Assembly (NCBI GenBank): GCA_009760855.2
Contig: WPIO01000007.1
Span: 1,739,001-1,803,000, forward strand
DNA: 64,000 bases
Reading direction: 5' to 3'
From: Cristatella mucedo
Taxonomy: Eukaryota > Bryozoa > Phylactolaemata > Cristatellidae
The position numbers and the translations under genes are program-made. Shown here one piece after another: positions 35,480-64,000 of this stretch (position 1 is its first letter; every line of letters begins with the position of its first letter). The notes under the pieces were generated by a model, which worked only from the letters and a program-made list of their open reading frames with translations, was not told the DNA's origin and ran no database searches.

Positions 35480-35850
35480 GCTTCGCCTGCATTCTCTAGA
35501 TTTTTGAGGCCTTTATTGTTCAGACAACGATGGAACAGAGATGTATGACAAAATATGTGACTGTAAAGTGCTTCTTGTCACACTTCATGACTCGGCAGTA
35601 AAGGCACCACTGGAACTCGAGTCTGTCTTTGTCCGTTCTGAAAAAAATCTGTTTCCTAATTTGAGAGTTTATTTGCAAGCGCTTCTCGCCATAGGTGCTG
35701 TATCAGTTGCCAGTTGTGTACGTTAATCAAGCAAGCTAAAGATAACACTGTCTCATCTGAAAGCGTCAATGGAGTAATCTTAATTCTCCGATTTGGCTTT
35801 ATTAAGCATAGAGAAAGAAACGCAGGAAAATATTGACTTTTGAACTGCAC
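35480..35850 (+). pseudogene. ZMYM1-like hAT relic, part 3 (dimerisation domain)
   Basis: The + strand has YDKICDCKVLL (about 35542-35574), then FPNLRVYLQALLAIGAVSVA (35652-35711) and S-C-V-R, followed in shifted frames by SKLKITLSHLKASME and LALLSIEKE (about 35730-35825). This is the C-terminal hAT dimerisation region, in which a Ser-Cys-Glu-Arg-Ser-Phe-Ser-Lys-Leu-Lys string is usual. The Glu of that string is Val here, so the catalytic acid is lost. It is the tail of the transposase begun at 25640. Confidence 0.75.
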
Positions 35851-36689
35851 TGGACCAGTTTGCCACGTTCAAGGCCAGACAGATGTCCTTAAGTTACAGC
35901 TGGGATACCTACCTTGCAGTTAGTTAAACTTTCTCGACTCGATATGCCTGCTAGCGAGCGTTTTTTGCATTATTTCTGTGGTGGAGCTATTTTGCAACAA
36001 TTTCGGAAAAGGGGAGGAGAGAGTGTCATTTGTAGCTTTGTTCCTTGGCACCAAAATGTCTGGCCTCTGCTTGAGACTGCAGGGGTCTCTGCTGAAAAAA
36101 TTAGCTGCAGTTACCGATGGCTATAACTGTGACACATATGAAAAAAACGATTAAAAAACTTGACTGGCATAGATTGAAATGGCTAGCTATCATTTTTATG
36201 AGACTATAAGGACGAATGCATTAATTCTGGTAATCATTTCTTGTTGCAAGCGCAGATTTCCTCTGGAATATTCAAACTATATACAAAATTTAATCAACTA
36301 GGAAAGTGATCACTTGACAACCTTATTCGGCAAAACTCTACAGATTACTGCACTTATCGCAATCTTGCACGTGGCTTCTGGTGCTGGCAGTGACTGAAGA
36401 GCTTTTCGAAAAACAATTTGGTTGCTTGATTTGCTAACGAGCTAGAAGTTTTCAGGAAAAAAGCACAAATACTGCACTCGTAAAAAGGATAACATGCGAA
36501 AGAAGTGTGCCTGGGAACTTCTTATCGACAAAATTTCTGGAATCATGAAATTTAAGTTTGGAAGTTCTAGGAAAGGGAGAGTCTGTAACTATCTACTACT
36601 GTGAATCCTACACCTTTTGTTCGTTATTTTGCATGCTGAGCGCTTGGTTTCTTTTACAAAAAGGGTCTTCAATTTTTTCTTTCAGACCT
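35851..36689. other. intergenic; nothing recognised
   Basis: No domain, tandem repeat or element that I can support. It may contain the right flank of the ZMYM1-like element, whose end I cannot place. Confidence 0.4.
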
Positions 36690-37010
36690 CTTTGAGGTTC
36701 TCAGCAGTAACCTTTGGGTTCGTAGCACAGCTCTCTTCAAACATCACCCTCAGTCTCATTACCTCTGACGAAACGACAACCTCCGACTTTACGGCAATTA
36801 TAAAGAGGTTAAAACCCACCTATTCCTCGTAGCATGTGCTCCGTCCCCGTGAATTGTTATCGGTGTTTTTATGCATTCTGACGCCGTACATTTCAGCACT
36901 AGCTAACTCATGTTTTTCTCGTCCGGCAAATGCCAAGTGCTTAGAGAGGAATTCACTTCTCTTAGCGTGATAGAAATTCGTCTTATTCTTATTATCATCA
37001 CTTGTTCACG
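36690..37010 (+). mobile_element. L2-like LINE 3' end, diverged
   Basis: The + strand has a LINE C-terminal remnant and a 3' end resembling but not matching LINE-A (GCCAAGTGCTTAGAGAGGAA ... TATTCTTATTAT). It is probably a sister subfamily. Confidence 0.5.
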
Positions 37011-37324
37011 TCAGTTAACGGCCGCATGTCGCTCGATCAGGCTATTTCAATCGATGCGACGCCATTGCTAGCCAGCTAGTTTCATTCGTGATGGCATTCC
37101 CTTCAGTTCGGAGTTGTTACTGCTGATAGGCACTACTGCTAGGCACTATCGTCGAAATCAGCGTAAAGGATACTCCAGCTGAAGTCTTTGCAGCCAAAGC
37201 TCCGCTCGACTCGGCAGCAGCTTGATCTGTGACCCAAATTCCCCTGCTCCCTCGACAGCATGCCACCTCGATGCAGACGGAGAGAGGTCTATCGTCGGTC
37301 GTATGCATAACTAAATAAAATAAA

Positions 37325-37490
37325 TATTAGCTGATTTAACACCCTCATTTGTATATTGGTACGCGAGCCTCAATGGCTATCCCACACGTGCAGTTGGCAA
37401 TAAAGGATGGCCTAATGCAGGATTCGAATTCATGCCCTCGATCGTGAAGAGCTAGCCCCTTACCTCCTGAGCGACCGCGGCGGCCCATTT
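37325..37490 (-). mobile_element. tRNA-derived SINE, copy 3
   Basis: The - strand B box is ATTCGAATCC inside GGCATGAATTCGAATCCTGC, with the family tail ACAAATGAGGGTGTTAAATC at 37330-37352. It lies about 300 bp upstream of the carbonic anhydrase B start codon. Confidence 0.75.
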
Positions 37491-37794
37491 AGTTGGGCTC
37501 TGCTTGCCCAGGCTGGCCGATAATCCGCCAGCTAAGCATCTGCAGCGGACCAGTGACCGAGATCGAGCCCTAGAGCGACCGTTGGAGCGGCTGAACAGAG
37601 CCTGACGTCAGCAAGTGGCCAGCAGGGCTAGATTGGCGTCTCGTCTGCAGCTCGGAGTGCAGAGCCACTGCAGCCGTCGCCAGCCGGCCTTGCTCGAACT
37701 CGCCGGAGCCGCTCACCTGCAGGCAGCTGCCGCCACTAACAGGGGCAGGCGGAGCATTGGTGTAGCTCAGCCAAGCCTCCCTACAGCCTAAGAC
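37491..37794 (+). promoter_or_regulatory. upstream/5' UTR region of carbonic anhydrase B
   Basis: GC-rich, CpG-containing 300 bp between a SINE and the ATG. I see no clear TATA box. An in-frame TAA at 37789-37791, two codons before the ATG, fixes the start codon. Confidence 0.4.
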
Positions 37795-61071
<23,277 letters not shown>

Positions 61072-61850
61072 GAGACGTTCCTTTGTCTCCTGACCTTGAC
61101 TTTCTGAGAGCACCTCTGCTGGCGTGCGAAATTGCTCGCATGCGAGATTGCTGTACTGCTCGCGTGCGAGATTGCTGTCCTTCCCAAGGTCACTAGTGAC
61201 TCCGAGCTACAGTCCTCCGGTGTGTCTCTTATTCTCGCGAGTTACGGCCAAGCTTCTGGAAGCAACAAAATCAATATCACAACGCCTCAGTAAAGTTTCC
61301 ACCAATTTCTTCGCAAGTGTTTATTTTAATGTTCAAAGAGGTTTGATTACGCCCGTAGCTGCAGGTTCGAGTGCACGGATGCGAAGCTGCTGCACGCAGC
61401 GAGCCTGCAGGACGCTTCTTCCGGGCGCTGCTGTGCAAAAACGAGGCTGTCGCTCAGCGACGGGCAATCGGCCTTCGTCCGCCGCCGCTTCCTTGTCCTT
61501 CGCTTCGTCTGCCGTCGCTTGTGCCGCTCCTGCTCCGATCTGTGTGAGTGGCGATGTGGCGGGATTTGAAGCCGCACGGTGCCGCCTTGCAAATGATGCA
61601 CGTACAAGCACATTCTGGCGGCCGACACAGATTCAGTCTGGACGCGGGCGGGCACGATTTACGGCAAGATCAGCAGCGTAATTTGTTTTCCATTGCCTGT
61701 CAGATGGTCGCCGATGTCCAGAATGAGGGACGCTTCCACACAGTCTATTCGGGCCTTCAGCACGATGCTGGAGCGGCGGTGAGCAAAACCGGAGAGAATA
61801 TGACTTACGTTCACTATTCGCGGTTCCTGCATGGCAGTGGCTAATAAACA
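61072..61850 (+). promoter_or_regulatory. probable 3' UTR of CA gene B, AATAAA at 61843
   Basis: The first AATAAA after the stop is at 61843-61848, giving a UTR of about 770 nt if used. The region is GC-rich, and its overlapping open frames on both strands show no domain. A short near-repeat GCGTGCGAGATTGCTGT occurs at 61113-61180. Confidence 0.35.
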
Positions 61851-61924
61851 ATTCAGTGATAAGCCACGGCCGAGGCCACGTAGACATACAAGCCGGGGCC
61901 ATGAGATAGCCATTCAGTAGTTAC

Positions 61925-62230
61925 GGATCTGGCCTAGGCACCGGAGCAGATTTGAGCTCCAGGCCACATCCGTCAGTGTACGCATGGGCACTGTCGAACG
62001 CCTGTAACCCTCCGCTGCTGTCAACTAGATAGGCTAGGTTGTGGATACGGAATTGATGCGATACGGTACGAGCGCTCTCCGTCGCTGTCAAGTTCTCACA
62101 GCCGCCGCCTACCTTCGTGAACGGTAGCAGTGCCTACAAGTACCTAGCTGATCTATAACGTTCAGGCACCAGCACTATTCGTCACACGTCGGAGGAGGCT
62201 AGCACCGCTGCGAGAGCTGCGTTTTCGGCC
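61925..62230 (+). repeat. dispersed LTR-like repeat R1, copy 4
   Basis: GAGCAGATTTGAGCTCCAGG, CCTGTAACCCTCCG and a GTTGTGGATACGG word correspond in order to 23960-24070. Part of GAGGCTAGCACCGCTGCG near 62200 matches 24222-24240. Confidence 0.45.
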
Positions 62231-62246
62231 TCGTTCTCACCGTGAG

Positions 62247-62460
62247 GCTGATTTGTGGCCTGGAGTTATTTATGGCCTGGCGGTTTATGGCGCTGCTGTT
62301 GGTTTATGGGCCACAGCGATTTATGACGGCGATTGCCAAGTACCGAGCTGTAGAGGTCAGGAGTTACGCCGAGGATGCCGAGCGGGCGAGTGGGGTGGTG
62401 CGTACTAGCCCGGCAGGGGCGCCCGTTCGGATAAACGTCTGAGCTCGCTTCGGTGTTCTG
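62247..62460 (+). repeat. LTR-like inverted repeat, left arm
   Basis: It matches the reverse complement of 63095-63310 in order: TGATTTRTGGCC, TGCTGTTGGTTTATGGGC, GGCGATTGCYAAGTA, GTTACGCCGAGGATGCCG, ACTAGCCCG and ATAAACGTCT. An AATAAA-like signal near the end of each arm suggests LTR origin. Confidence 0.6.
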
Positions 62461-63094
62461 CCTTGCGTCGCCTACCTGCGGTTTGGAGGCAATTGAACTG
62501 CAATCTATTTTGGCGGAAGCGGCAGTGTGGCCCATTTAAGGAGAAGTTGCTTCAGTATTGACCAACCCCCCCTGTGGATGACTTTGTAAGCTGGCTGCTC
62601 GATTCGGAGCCGCCGCTTAACGAGAGAGAGGTGTCGACCCAGCGGCTACGTTGTAGTGTATGTAATGTATTCCTGGCAGGCGGTGCATTAACGCTCGCTG
62701 CGAGTCTTCCTGGCAGGCGGTACAGAAAGACTACGCCCAGCAGCGAACCACGCTTTTGAAGGTGTTTGCATGCCCTGCAGATGAGGAGAGGCTTTGGCGG
62801 TCGGATTTGCAGAGGGCCAGGAAAGCTCAGGCGATAGCGAAAGGACCGCCGGATGCGGATGCCGGCAAAGCGCGGCTGCTGAGCCCGGGTTTTGTGAACA
62901 CTGGTCTTACTACTAAGGGGGCCAACCGGAGCGACCACGAGCGGCAGCAGCAGCAGCAGTCACCGACGGCTCGCTGGGCTGTGAAGGTTCGACAGGCTGC
63001 CAACGCGTTGCAGGAGGATAGCCCGTTCCGGGCGACGAGCGTTTGCCAGGCGGCGACTGAGCGCCACTCAGCAGCAGTGGAACAATGGCTTTGC

Positions 63095-63310
63095 CACCGG
63101 CCGAGGGACGGTGAAAGAGAGACGTTTATTCGCACGGACGCCGTCGACGGGCTAGTACTCGACAGAGCTGCACGGCGTCCTCGGCGCAACTTCTGGCCTC
63201 TGAAGCCCGTTACTTAGCAATCACCGCCATAAATCGCCACTGCCCATAAACCAACAGCAGATCCATAAACTCTGCTGAGCTATAAATAGCACTTGGCCAT
63301 AAATCAGTCA
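63095..63310 (-). repeat. LTR-like inverted repeat, right arm
   Basis: The - strand reads TGACTGATTTATGGCC ... CTGCTGTTGGTTTATGGGC ... GCCGAGGACGCCG ... GAATAAACGTCTCTC. With the left arm it encloses about 630 bp of GC-rich DNA. Confidence 0.6.
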
Positions 63311-63514
63311 CATTTCCCCTGTTCTCAAATCAAGTAATAAAGCATTGACATCGAACCATTGGAAATATAACGCAGCACCAAAATTAAGCACCGCCTTAAT
63401 AGTACATAGACAAGCATTAGATGGCCATCCCCATAGGCTGCGAAACAGTTTATGCTGTCCTCTTAAGCAGGCAGGCTACTGCCGTTTCATCAAGCACGAG
63501 GCTACATTGCTAAC

Positions 63515-64000
63515 ATGCCGGCTATGTATGGCGCCAGTTTTCCGGCACCGCCGGATTATATATACATCTTCAACGCGCCAACCGTCTCCGATGCGTTACC
63601 CGTCGCCGCCGTTGAATCAGTCTCTGCCGCTGAACCGTTAGAGCCGGCCGTCGCAGCTGCACCCGTTGTCTTAGCCACACCGGCTGTCGTCGCAGAGCTG
63701 TATTCTGCTGCCGCCGCCTCTACGTCATTGACGGCCGCCATCGAAACCGTCGTCTTCCGGACCTCAGCTGCTGCTGCCTCGCATGTCTCCCGTGAGGCGG
63801 CTGCCTCGAACCTCGTCTCATTTACGAGTGCCTCAAAGTTCAGCGGCACCGAGACACGATTCTCCTCTCTGTCATGCGCTGGCTCTCTGGCCTGCGCCGC
63901 TTCACAGCACAGCTGTGCTTCTCATTCCAAGAGCGCTCTGCAGTCCACAGGTGCTTCGCAGCCCACCGGCACGTGGCAGAGCACAGCCGCTTGGGGGGGG
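63515..64000 (+). CDS. Ala/Ser/Thr-rich open frame running off the right edge
   Basis: From ATG 63515-63517 the frame stays open for 162 codons to the end of the window. It starts MPAMYGASFPAPPDYIYIFN and then becomes rich in Ala, Ser, Thr and Val. I recognise no domain. GC-rich DNA makes long frames by chance, and the other strand is also open over much of it, so this may be non-coding or the start of a retroelement gag. The nearby LTR-like arm would fit the latter. Confidence 0.3.
   Translation, partial: MPAMYGASFPAPPDYIYIFNAPTVSDALPVAAVESVSAAEPLEPAVAAAPVVLATPAVVAELYSAAAASTSLTAAIETVVFRTSAAAASHVSREAAASNLVSFTSASKFSGTETRFSSLSCAGSLACAASQHSCASHSKSALQSTGASQPTGTWQSTAAWGG

Noticed and set aside
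61124..61681. 185-codon + strand ORF after the CA B stop
   Set aside because: GC-rich, overlapped by long - strand frames, no domain, and lies where the CA B 3' UTR is expected.
62756..63217. 153-codon + strand ORF
   Set aside because: Overlaps the LTR-like right arm and an equally long - strand frame; compositional.

Overview
The window reads as gene-poor, repeat-rich animal nuclear DNA, most likely from an invertebrate. Evidence for this is a multi-exon gene with GT-AG introns of 0.4 to 10.7 kb, several LINE, LTR-retrotransposon, hAT and tRNA-SINE families, long dinucleotide microsatellites, and no bacterial operon structure. I cannot name the species. A snail-like or other lophotrochozoan host would be compatible with the repeat content, but that is only an inference.

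The only host genes I can support are two alpha-carbonic anhydrases lying head to tail on the + strand. Gene A is represented by its last two exons (4041-4210 and 11097-11315) plus two AATAAA signals near 11439-11456; its earlier exons are upstream or lost. Gene B appears complete: eight coding exons between 37795 and 61071, with consistent phases and a predicted protein of 323 residues. It has a signal peptide, all three zinc histidines, the Glu/Thr gate, the proton-shuttle histidine, a probable Cys-Cys pair, five N-glycosylation sequons and a hydrophobic C-terminus that suggests a GPI anchor. Gene A shares the exon boundaries and the hydrophobic tail, so the pair probably arose by tandem duplication.

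Almost everything else is mobile DNA. An L2/CR1-like non-LTR retrotransposon (called LINE-A here) occurs about 24 times, mostly 5'-truncated and on the - strand. One copy (31834-35010) retains an endonuclease-reverse transcriptase frame broken by only two stop codons. All copies end in a hairpin followed by (ATT)n. A second LINE (LINE-B) has a different 3' end with a TACAT-like tail. From about 25.6 to 35.9 kb lies a nest of elements: a decayed ZMYM1-like hAT transposase is split by a hAT element with a BED zinc finger (26912-30072; 14-bp inverted ends and a near-perfect 8-bp target duplication), which itself contains a LINE-A 3' end; a near-full LINE-A and a SINE lie further along the same relic. 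Decayed Ty3/Gypsy-type gag, protease and RT pieces lie at 16.7-17.9 kb (+) and 51.6-53.0 kb (-). A 184-bp element at 19791-19974 closely resembles SPIN, the horizontally transferred hAT family.

Region by region: 1-11.5 kb is the end of gene A with LINE-filled introns and an 18-bp minisatellite. 11.5-25 kb is intergenic repeats (SINEs, LINEs, gag-protease relic, SPIN-like MITE, LTR-like dispersed repeats). 25-36 kb is the nested transposon block. 37.8-61.1 kb is gene B, whose introns hold LINE-A, LINE-B, Gypsy and SINE copies. 61.1-64 kb is GC-richer DNA with LTR-like repeats in inverted orientation and an Ala/Ser-rich open frame running off the right edge. Apart from the two carbonic anhydrases, no host pathway can be reconstructed.
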